Below, piece after piece: positions 52,101 to 64,000 of a stretch of DNA of 64,000 bases. A program made the position numbers and the translations under genes. Positions within the stretch are counted from its first letter, which is position 1. Every line of letters starts with the position of its first letter. Origin of the DNA: Colletes latitarsis (Eukaryota; Arthropoda; Insecta; Hymenoptera; Colletidae); NCBI RefSeq assembly GCF_051014445.1, contig NC_135141.1:124001-188000 (forward strand), written 5' to 3'. A model generated the notes under the pieces. That model had not been told where the DNA came from. It did no database searches and worked only from the letters and a program-made list of their open reading frames with translations.

Positions 52101-53828
52101 GGAGGTAAATTATAATCATTTTCGGTGAATAGACATACTCCCGAAATCTTACCCACTTTCGAGAAAAAATTCAGTATTGGCGGAACTTTAAACGTTAATA
52201 ACTTTTTAACGAAGCCACCATCAACAAATTGGTATTCTTGATTTTCGTCTTATTTTGGCCTCTAGAATCTCCCATTAATATTTTTCCCAAGGGTGGCCGA
52301 ACACCCTTATATATATGTATGTATGTATGTATGTATAACAGAAAACAAAAAAACAAAAAAACACAAAAAATATTATTTTAATTTAACGCAACCTTAATTT
52401 AATAAATTATAATTTCTAATAATATATTTTTTCATGTAAAGCCACTATATTTCTTTCATTGTTCTTTCGCGTCATTACTTTAAGGTAATTTAGGTTTTAA
52501 ATATGTTAAGCAAAAATCATGTTATCCAGTGCTGTACAAAGTTTTATGTTTTCGCAATTTTCTTATCGTGTTAGAGCGAAAGCGTGTTATAGGGGATATG
52601 ATGCCGTGTTGTAGGGGACAAGCATCCCTGTATAGGGAAATTCTCTTTTACAAATGTCGACGGAATCCCGACGTAACACCTGTATCCACGAGTTGTTATT
52701 AATGAAGTTGAAGGTAGACGATCAACCAAGATTCACACGTAACCAGTCTTCCGAATTCAAGGACACTTCAATTTGGCGACAAGCATGGGATGCTGCTCAC
52801 GAAATACACGAAACTTTCGTCGTGAGAGTAGCACGTGAAATTTACTTACATAACCTAAATCGAGCACGTACTCTACCTCACTTACGGGCACGAACGTAAG
52901 GCGATTTATACAGTCGATATCGCCGATTTTTACAAAAGGTAAGTTTTAACATTTAAGTAAACAAAGCCTCTGTAAGTTTTATTTTCCATACTTCAAAAGT
53001 AAAAATAAATGCATGAAAAAAGAAAAAAACGTTCTTGACAAGTCCTATAAAATACTTGAGTTCAGTTTGTTCATAATTCATCGGTAAAAGAATCTAACTC
53101 TATAACAATCCGATACACAAGATATAAAGTCAGTTTCTCCTTTCATTATTAGATGCGTTGACTTTAATTTTATAAATTATGATGATAAGTATGATGATTT
53201 TACAGAAAGAGTTTATTTTTAATATTAAAGATTTCCTATATAAAGACAAGAAGGATATTTTTACCAATATCTATCTATCTATCTTAATATTCTTCACCCA
53301 CTTGGCCCACTTACTTTAACGAGTCTGAGTAAATCATCAGTACTATCAGTACTATCATTTATTAATAAAAATAATAGTTGGATAACATAGAACTTAATAT
53401 TATTAGTCACACCACTAATAAAATGAATCTGCGATTCCATATCCAAAGATATAGTATAAGCTAGAAAATTCAGATTATTCAAGTTACTTCTATCACTCGT
53501 CAAATTTTTTATGAAATTCTATGCTAATTCATGCTCTTTAAAATATAATTATAATCTACTGGGACTTTTAGTTAACTTATGTTTTAATGAATCAATAATC
53601 AAAGTATCTATAATTAATATTAAAATCAAATAAGAGTAGTCGAAATAGTATTAATATTTACTATCAGTCTCTGATATTTAAATTTTATTAAATATTTTAA
53701 ATCTGTTATCACCTTGTTCAAATAATTTATTACTAGCTTTGATAAAATAGATTTTGGGATGGATTTTTTAAGAATGGAATAAAAGGAATTCAGTTGTGAA
53801 TTTTTATGAGGAATAAAGGGATATTATT
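46145..53828. repeat. Macrosatellite unit, copy 7 (7684 bp)
   Basis: Same alleles as copy 3: short form (TATAAAA at 50689-50695) and two AAAAAAAC units (52347-52362). Internal parts: truncated transposon 47803-48390, Pol III-like segment 48865-48950, minus-strand open frame 49994-50230, 39-codon frame 50886-51005, TIR element 51093-52308, 81-codon frame 52654-52899. Confidence 0.98.
51093..52308. mobile_element. Non-autonomous TIR DNA transposon, copy 7
   Basis: Complete 1216-base copy with both terminal repeats; the 97-codon internal frame is at 51725-52018. Confidence 0.85.
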
Positions 53829-56800
53829 ATACTATCAACATGTATATCGTTCTTTAACTTGCCCATTTAGATATTTATATACTTGTATAAATATAAACCC
53901 ACACTAAAATCATGTAAATATCTAAATCATTTTTAAATCTATGATTTGGAAAATTTTAGGGACTTGGAACTTAATTAATCTTTTATCTTACAGTTTTATC
54001 ACACTTTAGAAGATAAAAATCATAATAATAATTTAATTTATTTTGCATAAAAACAGTCCTCTTCGTGCCTTTATATTTTCATTTTCTATGACCAAAAATT
54101 CGAAATTCGTTTCATTTTTACAAAAAAAGTGATTGGGATGTCCCCCAATCACTTATAAGTATCATTTGTCGATTATCTTAAATATCTTATTATATTTTTT
54201 CTATACTAAATTTTCAAACCTCTTTACCTTGATATCTTCTTTTTCATGTAATTTGAATACTTTTCTAAAGTAATCTTTTGTAAAATGTTCTGTTAATCTA
54301 AATTATCTAATAAATCTATATCAGAATTAGTTAATTCTGTTGTAAGATAAGTGAAAAATCAATGAAGACGAAGTTGCCAATATCAATTAAGTCAACTACT
54401 TTTGGTAATACATTTGGTTAAACATTCTTTCTTATTTTTTATCTCTGAATTTCGAGATTACACAGATTAAAAAAATTTGTCTCTCTTTATTATTGTATCT
54501 ATTTTTTCAGAGGGTAAATAGGTTCGTCATCCCCTTCTTCATTTGGCTTATCTTCATTTTCTTTCTTTCTTTCTCTATTTGAAATTTGAAAAGTCTATCC
54601 TTCTTTTATTAACTTAACCCAGACCTAACCAGACCACAATTCATCTTTCATATATTACTTCTAAATTCTTTCTTATTAATACTTTTCTGTATTAAAAAGT
54701 AAGTAGTCTTTCATGTGATGCTTATTCAACATTCTTACTACAGCTTGGTGTTGTTGTTGTTTCTTTTTTTTACCAAGAATAAAGTTATTTAAGAAGTTTA
54801 TGCAGAAAATTTCACGTGAAAAATTTATTTTCTTAGAAAAGTACAACGTAGAACTACTATATATGATATGTTGTTTGTTTATAAAATCATCAATAACTAC
54901 GTATAAATATGGAATTATTCTATATTCTAACATTTTTCAATAATTGTATTAACCATATATCCAAGCTAACCAGTTTAGCCAGCATATGGACTTCTTTAAC
55001 AGTTCTCCGTATTCCTTCAAATAGCATGTCATTAGTGTTGTACGCACTGCATCTCATATTATACGCAATTAATGTGACTTTTATACATATTATGCAACTG
55101 TATTATATCAACAAAGGGTGTAGAAACCCGTAAATAAATAAATAAATAAAGAAGTATTAAAAAGAGGGTAACGTGGAACTTGAAATGATTTTTTAGTTAT
55201 TTTCTTTGGATATTAAAGTAGATTTCATTGGATGTAAGAGTAGATGTAATTGGACAGTTAAGTATTTTTTATTATACTGTTAAAGCAATGTGTTTTAAGG
55301 GGAGGAGGTTTAAACACCTCGCCTAACCTAACCTCGTCCGGATCTCGAGGGAAGGAACGCTGGGCAAATGGAAAATAATCGGTGCAAGTTGAATTTATTT
55401 TCGCTTAGTCGCCTTATACGATTAAGCCGTTTATTTCTTCTTAAATTTTACTCTTAATTACAATAGATAGAAGAAAATAATTTTCTAATTTGTTGATGGC
55501 GACTTCGTTAAAAAGTAATTATTCCGTCGGTAAAATGCGCAAGATTTCGGGGGTAAAATGATTGTAATTGACCCCCGCAACCGCAAATAATTTTTCCAAA
55601 ACGATTTGAATTGAATTTGTTTTCCCGTCGAACAACCGTTTTCACACCTTCTCGAATTTTTTTCTAGAAAGTGGGTAGGATTTCTGGGGTATGTCTAGTC
55701 ACCAAAAATGATTGTAATTGACCCCCACAGCTAACAATATTTTTTTCAGAACGATTTGAAATATTTTAATTTCGTCGAAAAATTTCACACCTTCTCGAAT
55801 TTTTTTCTAGAAAGTGGGTAGGATTTCGAGGGTATGTGTCATTTGGTCACAATTACCAAAAATGATTGTAATTGACCCCCGCAACCGAAAATAATTTTTC
55901 CAAAACGATTTGAATTGAATTTTTTGTTTCTCTGTCACCTAATTAGATTTTCGGTAAGGAATTTTTTTCTCGAAAATGCGTAGGATCTCGGGGGTATGTG
56001 TAATGACCAAAAATTATTGCAATTTACCCTCACAACCGAAAATAATTTTTTTAGAACGATTTGAAAAATTTTTTACCTCTTGTTTTGTAGTTGTTCCTTC
56101 CGATCCATAGGATTTAAAAGATTTATGAAAAATCTTTTAAATGTTTCATATAAATCTTGGCAAGAATTAAATTTTCTGTAAAAAAAAATTAAATAAATTT
56201 GTTCTCTGCCTTCTCTAGAAAAGAAAAAATTAAATGAGATGAAATCTTATACATTACATGCTTACTTAAATCGCATTGAAAACGAATACCACAAATGTTT
56301 CAGAATAATCTGCAAAATGGTCTCACTCGCAAAGGGTTAATTGAGAAATAAATGTTTGGTAATTGAAAACAGGTAAGCAGGTTATTAACCAGCTGTTTTT
56401 TTCGCTAAGACAAATTGAAAACTCGGTTCTAACAAGGAAAAGTTGGAATGGTACCCGGTTTTGGGTTAGGTTTTACTTTAAGATATGTATTATTAAAGTT
56501 ATTACAGGTACTATTTTCCGAAATAGAACTATATTCTATTCACCACTAATCAGCGTGGCCGTGAGTGATAAGGTGTTTGCCTGCAAGTTCGAGCTTCTTC
56601 TTTTGCTCTGCAGATTCGAACCCTGGTAGAAGAAATCTTTTTTTTATTTTTTCAATCATATTTTCGTACAATCAAGTACACATAACATGTGACATTATAT
56701 TTTTGTATGCCCTTCGAATATTTCTTTTTTTTTAAGTTGAATTTAACCAAAATTACATTTATAACATAATATGTTATTTTCAATGTACGAAGTACATGAA

Positions 56801-59800
56801 TCTGAAAAATGATGGTACTTTTCGTAAAAACAGTCAAAACATAAAAATTTCAAGCACCACGTGCATCTAACGAAAGTTCTGTTTTCACAGAAATTACAGA
56901 AATTATTTTCTATTTAATGATGATGATGGTGGAATGGAATGACCGCTTCATTTACATTGATAAAATGTGAACGATTTTCGGATAGTCGTACCTCGTACTT
57001 TTTACCTTATACTTGAGGTAAAAAGGGGTATAACCGGGTAAAACAGTTTTATGACATTACCTGCTAACTCATGTTACTGTTCTGATGAAAATGAAACGCT
57101 ATGTTTTGTATTCGACTATGTCCTTTTAAAATTTTTAATCCAACCCATACTTTGTATTAAACTGGTAAACGGGATCACTTTTCTTTTGTGGTTTAAACGG
57201 TTTGGTGGTGCACGTTATTAATTTTGATGGATCGATACAATTATTTTTTTATGCAAAGTTAAGCCAAATCAAACTAGTTAATATATATTTAGTTCGTCAT
57301 AACAAATTGATAATTATACGGTTATCTAAAAACATATCGAGGAAAATCATTATTAATTAATTTCTGCAACTATTAATTCTACTACTAAGTTTTGTTTATG
57401 TTATAAAAATAAGATAATAACTCTTCTTATTGAAAAATCCCACAGCGTGCACGATACTGGCAAAGAGTGGATTCTCATTTTAATTTATTAATTTTCAATC
57501 TTAAACTATTGATTTTGAAAAATCGTATTAATAATATACATATGTTACGCTCACATATAAGAATAATAATAAGAAAAAAATTTCTTTTTTTTTTCAATAA
57601 TTAAAATATGATCAGGGGGTTTTAAAACCCATTTATTTTCGTAAAATAAATTTTACAAAATTTCTTTTTCAAACTACTTACGTACTTTGCTTATGTGCGC
57701 CTACATCGTCATGTGCGTCGGAAAGTAAAAATGCCTGGGCAGTCAGTCGAGAATCTCGACTCGAGATTCCAAATCGTATGCCGTTGACGGGAGGTCGGAT
57801 TTCAGTTGTTAAGAGCGAGAAGGCAAATGTGAGCCTTTCTCTCTCGACTCTCACGAGGCGGTCCGAAATTACTTCGGGCAGCGTCAGTTTGCCTTTGTCG
57901 ACTTTCCGAAACATTACGAGCTCACGTACGCGTGAGAGAGCACACTATGCCTTCGGTGCACTTCTGGCACCTCTGATTTCAGACACTTCCTCTAAACCAA
58001 TCAAAAAACTTTTCGAACAAAAGTTACACAGAAATGACAACACTTGACAAGAAATTGCAATAGTAGAAATTAGCAAAACAGTTTTTATTCAACAAAAAAT
58101 CAAGGTCGTTTCAATTTTTTTTTAACAAAAATATATAATTTTAAATATATAATCGATTTGTTTGTTGTATCTTTGTATTCTCTTTAAAAAAAAAGTGTAA
58201 GAGGTCTTAGGTCGAAAATTGACTGGAATTCTTTAGAAGCTATGATTTTTCTTCCGAATTCCCATTCACGCGACACACTGTCTCCGCTCCGCCGCCCCCG
58301 GAGGAGGATTAAACTTCATTAAATAAACGAAATACAGTTTGAAACCCTCCTATAACACGGTAGATCGGTTCCTATAAAATGCCGTGTTGTCTGAAACCGT
58401 GTTATATGAGACCTAACCCAGAGCCAGTTCACTCGAAAAGGGAGGGGAGTTATGGTCCGAAAACTTATTAAAAACGAATATTTTTTTTTAATTCAATGAC
58501 AGAATTTACCACACAGTATTTGTTTAAATAAGTAATATATTTAACATAACAGGAAATAATTAAATAAATATGAATGAGCGCAAGCAGGCTGTTGCAGCTC
58601 GTAATGCAAATCAAAACGTAACATACGAGAAACGTCGCGAGAAGGCGTCCCCAAGACGAAAGAAACAAAACCGTCAACGATGTGAATGACGCGCATCTCA
58701 ACGACCCATTTTATATCAAACACATATAGATCGCTTTCTCACATTCTACATAAGCAATTTAATTTTTCTATGTATACAGGGTGTTCGACCACCCCTGGGA
58801 AAAATTTTAATGGGAGATTCTAGAGGCCAAAATAAGACGAAAATCAAGAATACCAATTTGTTGATGGAGGCTTCGTTAAAACGTTATTAACAATTAAATT
58901 AAAAAATTTCAAATCGTTTTGGAAAAATTATTTTCGGTTGCCAATTCGGGGGTCAAGTACAATCATTTTTTATGAATACACATATCCCCGACAATCCTAC
59001 CCTCCTTCGAGAAAAAAAGTTCGGGTAGGTGGTGAAATTTCTCGGCGAAAAAAAAAATTTTTCAAATCGTTCTAAAAAAATTATTTCCGATTGCAAGGGT
59101 CGATTATAATCATTTTTTATGAATAGATATACCCCGGAAATCCTACCCAGTTTGGAGAAAAAAATTCGAGAAGGTGTGAAATTTTTCAACAAAATTAAAA
59201 AATTTTAAATCGTTCTAAAAAAATTATTTCTGATTGCAGGGACCAATTATAATAATTTTTGGTCGATAGACATACCCTCGAAATCGTAACCATTTTCGAG
59301 AAAAAAATTCCTTACCGAAAATATAATTTCAGGCGAAAAATGCTTCCCGTAAATTTTATGTTTGAATCTTTAAAACACCATAACTTCTGAACGGATTGGA
59401 CGATTTTAATGTTAAAAAAGCCAAACGCCGCGTATTTTAGTGTAGAATATGTAACAATTGTAAAAATATTGGAAAGGTTGTTCCTTGGCCCCGTAATGTT
59501 AGAAAACCCCCATAAAAATGGTCCAATTTTCAACTTAGATAGCCATAACTCCTATAATAGTGAATATATTTCAATGAAACTTTTTTCTCAAGTAGAGCCC
59601 ATAGGTACCTACAAAAAAGTATTAAACAACTTTTCTGTAGGACGTCAAGCGAAATTATTAAAAATCAAAAACGAATTTTTAAGAAAAATCAACAGGGGAT
59701 AGGTAGGTAGGTAGGTAGGTGCCTAAATTTTGTCGGCGAAATTGAAAAGTTTCAAATCGTTCTGGAAAAATTATTTTCGGTTGCGGAGGTAAATTATAAT

Positions 59801-61512
59801 CATTTTCGGTGAATAGACATACTCCCGAAATCTTACCCACTTTCGAGAAAAAATTCAGTATTGGCGGAACTTTAAACGTTAATAACTTTTTAACGAAGCC
59901 ACCATCAACAAATTGGTATTCTTGATTTTCGTCTTATTTTGGCCTCTAGAATCTCCCATTAATATTTTTCCCAAGGGTGGCCGAACACCCTTATATATAT
60001 GTATGTATGTATGTATGTATAACAGAAAACAAAAAAACAAAAAAACACAAAAAATATTATTTTAATTTAACGCAACCTTAATTTAATAAATTATAATTTC
60101 TAATAATATATTTTTTCATGTAAAGCCACTATATTTCTTTCATTGTTCTTTCGCGTCATTACTTTAAGGTAATTTAGGTTTTAAATATGTTAAGCAAAAA
60201 TCATGTTATCCAGTGCTGTACAAAGTTTTATGTTTTCGCAATTTTCTTATCGTGTTAGAGCGAAAGCGTGTTATAGGGGATATGATGCCGTGTTGTAGGG
60301 GACAAGCATCCCTGTATAGGGAAATTCTCTTTTACAAATGTCGACGGAATCCCGACGTAACACCTGTATCCACGAGTTGTTATTAATGAAGTTGAAGGTA
60401 GACGATCAACCAAGATTCACACGTAACCAGTCTTCCGAATTCAAGGACACTTCAATTTGGCGACAAGCATGGGATGCTGCTCACGAAATACACGAAACTT
60501 TCGTCGTGAGAGTAGCACGTGAAATTTACTTACATAACCTAAATCGAGCACGTACTCTACCTCACTTACGGGCACGAACGTAAGGCGATTTATACAGTCG
60601 ATATCGCCGATTTTTACAAAAGGTAAGTTTTAACATTTAAGTAAACAAAGCCTCTGTAAGTTTTATTTTCCATACTTCAAAAGTAAAAATAAATGCATGA
60701 AAAAAGAAAAAAACGTTCTTGACAAGTCCTATAAAATACTTGAGTTCAGTTTGTTCATAATTCATCGGTAAAAGAATCTAACTCTATAACAATCCGATAC
60801 ACAAGATATAAAGTCAGTTTCTCCTTTCATTATTAGATGCGTTGACTTTAATTTTATAAATTATGATGATAAGTATGATGATTTTACAGAAAGAGTTTAT
60901 TTTTAATATTAAAGATTTCCTATATAAAGACAAGAAGGATATTTTTACCAATATCTATCTATCTATCTTAATATTCTTCACCCACTTGGCCCACTTACTT
61001 TAACGAGTCTGAGTAAATCATCAGTACTATCAGTACTATCATTTATTAATAAAAATAATAGTTGGATAACATAGAACTTAATATTATTAGTCACACCACT
61101 AATAAAATGAATCTGCGATTCCATATCCAAAGATATAGTATAAGCTAGAAAATTCAGATTATTCAAGTTACTTCTATCACTCGTCAAATTTTTTATGAAA
61201 TTCTATGCTAATTCATGCTCTTTAAAATATAATTATAATCTACTGGGACTTTTAGTTAACTTATGTTTTAATGAATCAATAATCAAAGTATCTATAATTA
61301 ATATTAAAATCAAATAAGAGTAGTCGAAATAGTATTAATATTTACTATCAGTCTCTGATATTTAAATTTTATTAAATATTTTAAATCTGTTATCACCTTG
61401 TTCAAATAATTTATTACTAGCTTTGATAAAATAGATTTTGGGATGGATTTTTTAAGAATGGAATAAAAGGAATTCAGTTGTGAATTTTTATGAGGAATAA
61501 AGGGATATTATT
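53829..61512. repeat. Macrosatellite unit, copy 8 (7684 bp)
   Basis: Same alleles as copies 3 and 7: TATAAAA at 58373-58379 and two AAAAAAAC units at 60031-60046. Internal parts: truncated transposon 55487-56074, Pol III-like segment 56549-56634, minus-strand open frame 57678-57914, 39-codon frame 58570-58689, TIR element 58777-59992, 81-codon frame 60338-60583. Confidence 0.98.
58777..59992. mobile_element. Non-autonomous TIR DNA transposon, copy 8
   Basis: Complete 1216-base copy with both terminal repeats; the 97-codon internal frame is at 59409-59702. It is the last one in the window. Confidence 0.85.
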
Positions 61513-64000
61513 ATACTATCAACATGTATATCGTTCTTTAACTTGCCCATTTAGATATTTATATACTTGTATAAATATAAACCCACACTAAAATCATGTA
61601 AATATCTAAATCATTTTTAAATCTATGATTTGGAAAATTTTAGGGACTTGGAACTTAATTAATCTTTTATCTTACAGTTTTATCACACTTTAGAAGATAA
61701 AAATCATAATAATAATTTAATTTATTTTGCATAAAAACAGTCCTCTTCGTGCCTTTATATTTTCATTTTCTATGACCAAAAATTCGAAATTCGTTTCATT
61801 TTTACAAAAAAAGTGATTGGGATGTCCCCCAATCACTTATAAGTATCATTTGTCGATTATCTTAAATATCTTATTATATTTTTTCTATACTAAATTTTCA
61901 AACCTCTTTACCTTGATATCTTCTTTTTCATGTAATTTGAATACTTTTCTAAAGTAATCTTTTGTAAAATGTTCTGTTAATCTAAATTATCTAATAAATC
62001 TATATCAGAATTAGTTAATTCTGTTGTAAGATAAGTGAAAAATCAATGAAGACGAAGTTGCCAATATCAATTAAGTCAACTACTTTTGGTAATACATTTG
62101 GTTAAACATTCTTTCTTATTTTTTATCTCTGAATTTCGAGATTACACAGATTAAAAAAATTTGTCTCTCTTTATTATTGTATCTATTTTTTCAGAGGGTA
62201 AATAGGTTCGTCATCCCCTTCTTCATTTGGCTTATCTTCATTTTCTTTCTTTCTTTCTCTATTTGAAATTTGAAAAGTCTATCCTTCTTTTATTAACTTA
62301 ACCCAGACCTAACCAGACCACAATTCATCTTTCATATATTACTTCTAAATTCTTTCTTATTAATACTTTTCTGTATTAAAAAGTAAGTAGTCTTTCATGT
62401 GATGCTTATTCAACATTCTTACTACAGCTTGGTGTTGTTGTTGTTTCTTTTTTTTACCAAGAATAAAGTTATTTAAGAAGTTTATGCAGAAAATTTCACG
62501 TGAAAAATTTATTTTCTTAGAAAAGTACAACGTAGAACTACTATATATGATATGTTGTTTGTTTATAAAATCATCAATAACTACGTATAAATATGGAATT
62601 ATTCTATATTCTAACATTTTTCAATAATTGTATTAACCATATATCCAAGCTAACCAGTTTAGCCAGCATATGGACTTCTTTAACAGTTCTCCGTATTCCT
62701 TCAAATAGCATGTCATTAGTGTTGTACGCACTGCATCTCATATTATACGCAATTAATGTGACTTTTATACATATTATGCAACTGTATTATATCAACAAAG
62801 GGTGTAGAAACCCGTAAATAAATAAATAAATAAAGAAGTATTAAAAAGAGGGTAACGTGGAACTTGAAATGATTTTTTAGTTATTTTCTTTGGATATTAA
62901 AGTAGATTTCATTGGATGTAAGAGTAGATGTAATTGGACAGTTAAGTATTTTTTATTATACTGTTAAAGCAATGTGTTTTAAGGGGAGGAGGTTTAAACA
63001 CCTCGCCTAACCTAACCTCGTCCGGATCTCGAGGGAAGGAACGCTGGGCAAATGGAAAATAATCGGTGCAAGTTGAATTTATTTTCGCTTAGTCGCCTTA
63101 TACGATTAAGCCGTTTATTTCTTCTTAAATTTTACTCTTAATTACAATAGATAGAAGAAAATAATTTTCTAATTTGTTGATGGCGACTTCGTTAAAAAGT
63201 AATTATTCCGTCGGTAAAATGCGCAAGATTTCGGGGGTAAAATGATTGTAATTGACCCCCGCAACCGCAAATAATTTTTCCAAAACGATTTGAATTGAAT
63301 TTGTTTTCCCGTCGAACAACCGTTTTCACACCTTCTCGAATTTTTTTCTAGAAAGTGGGTAGGATTTCTGGGGTATGTCTAGTCACCAAAAATGATTGTA
63401 ATTGACCCCCACAGCTAACAATATTTTTTTCAGAACGATTTGAAATATTTTAATTTCGTCGAAAAATTTCACACCTTCTCGAATTTTTTTCTAGAAAGTG
63501 GGTAGGATTTCGAGGGTATGTGTCATTTGGTCACAATTACCAAAAATGATTGTAATTGACCCCCGCAACCGAAAATAATTTTTCCAAAACGATTTGAATT
63601 GAATTTTTTGTTTCTCTGTCACCTAATTAGATTTTCGGTAAGGAATTTTTTTCTCGAAAATGCGTAGGATCTCGGGGGTATGTGTAATGACCAAAAATTA
63701 TTGCAATTTACCCTCACAACCGAAAATAATTTTTTTAGAACGATTTGAAAAATTTTTTACCTCTTGTTTTGTAGTTGTTCCTTCCGATCCATAGGATTTA
63801 AAAGATTTATGAAAAATCTTTTAAATGTTTCATATAAATCTTGGCAAGAATTAAATTTTCTGTAAAAAAAAATTAAATAAATTTGTTCTCTGCCTTCTCT
63901 AGAAAAGAAAAAATTAAATGAGATGAAATCTTATACATTACATGCTTACTTAAATCGCATTGAAAACGAATACCACAAATGTTTCAGAATAATCTGCAAA
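61513..64000. repeat. Macrosatellite unit, copy 9, cut by the window end
   Basis: The first 2,488 bases of a ninth unit, running up to the last base of the window with no sign of divergence, so the array continues to the right. It includes the truncated transposon (63171-63758) but stops before the Pol III-like segment and before both variable sites, so its alleles are unknown. Confidence 0.97.

Noticed and set aside
1..64000. rDNA, 5S, histone or U-snRNA gene cluster as the reason for tandem repetition
   Set aside because: None of their conserved sequences or proteins was recognised on either strand.

Overview
The whole window is one head-to-tail tandem array. A unit of about 7.69 kb is present eight times in full (starts at 1, 7695, 15381, 23065, 30757, 38451, 46145 and 53829) and a ninth time for its first 2,488 bases (61513-64000). 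All copies are on the same strand. No edge of the array lies inside the window, so the phase chosen here is arbitrary. Unit lengths are 7684, 7686, 7692 or 7694 bases. Two sites explain every length difference: a net 2-base change near unit position 4546, and an AAAAAAAC tract of two or three units near 6205. The only other difference I noticed is one private base in copy 2 (13898).

The DNA is AT-rich and eukaryotic in character: simple-sequence tracts, splice-like sites, fragments of several transposable-element classes, and no operon-like gene packing. It looks like an arthropod, most likely an insect; CCTAACCTAACC tracts and the style of the repeats would fit Hymenoptera, but that is a weak inference. 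No rRNA, histone, snRNA or functional tRNA gene is recognisable, and no open frame exceeds 97 codons.

Layout of one unit (copy 1 coordinates): 1-1080 AT-rich with strong hairpins; 1081-1322 a possible LINE 3' end closing in a hairpin and (TAAA)5; 1323-1658 AT-rich with a short GC-richer patch; 1659-2246 a truncated transposon relative carrying four roughly 150-base direct repeats; 2247-2720 AT-rich with a 12-bp hairpin; 2721-2806 a tRNA-derived SINE-like Pol III segment followed by a T run; 2807-3849 AT-rich; 3850-4220 a GC-richer island holding a minus-strand open frame that runs into a splice donor; 4221-4743 AT-rich with CCGTGTTATA-type motifs; 4744-4863 a 39-codon very basic open frame; 4951-6166 a 1.2-kb non-autonomous DNA transposon with 115-bp terminal inverted repeats; 6167-6519 microsatellites and more CCGTGTTATA motifs; 6520-6765 an 81-codon open frame followed by a splice donor; 6806-7694 AT-rich.

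My reading is a recently homogenised macrosatellite: a composite segment that had already collected several mobile-element insertions and was then amplified as a block. The paired pattern of the 2-base variant (long, long, short, short, twice over) suggests a four-unit higher-order repeat of 30,756 bp. If the array makes a product, the best candidates are short spliced or non-coding RNAs from the 3.85-4.2 kb island or the 6.5-6.8 kb segment. An assembly artefact or a concatemer of a circular molecule cannot be excluded from sequence alone.
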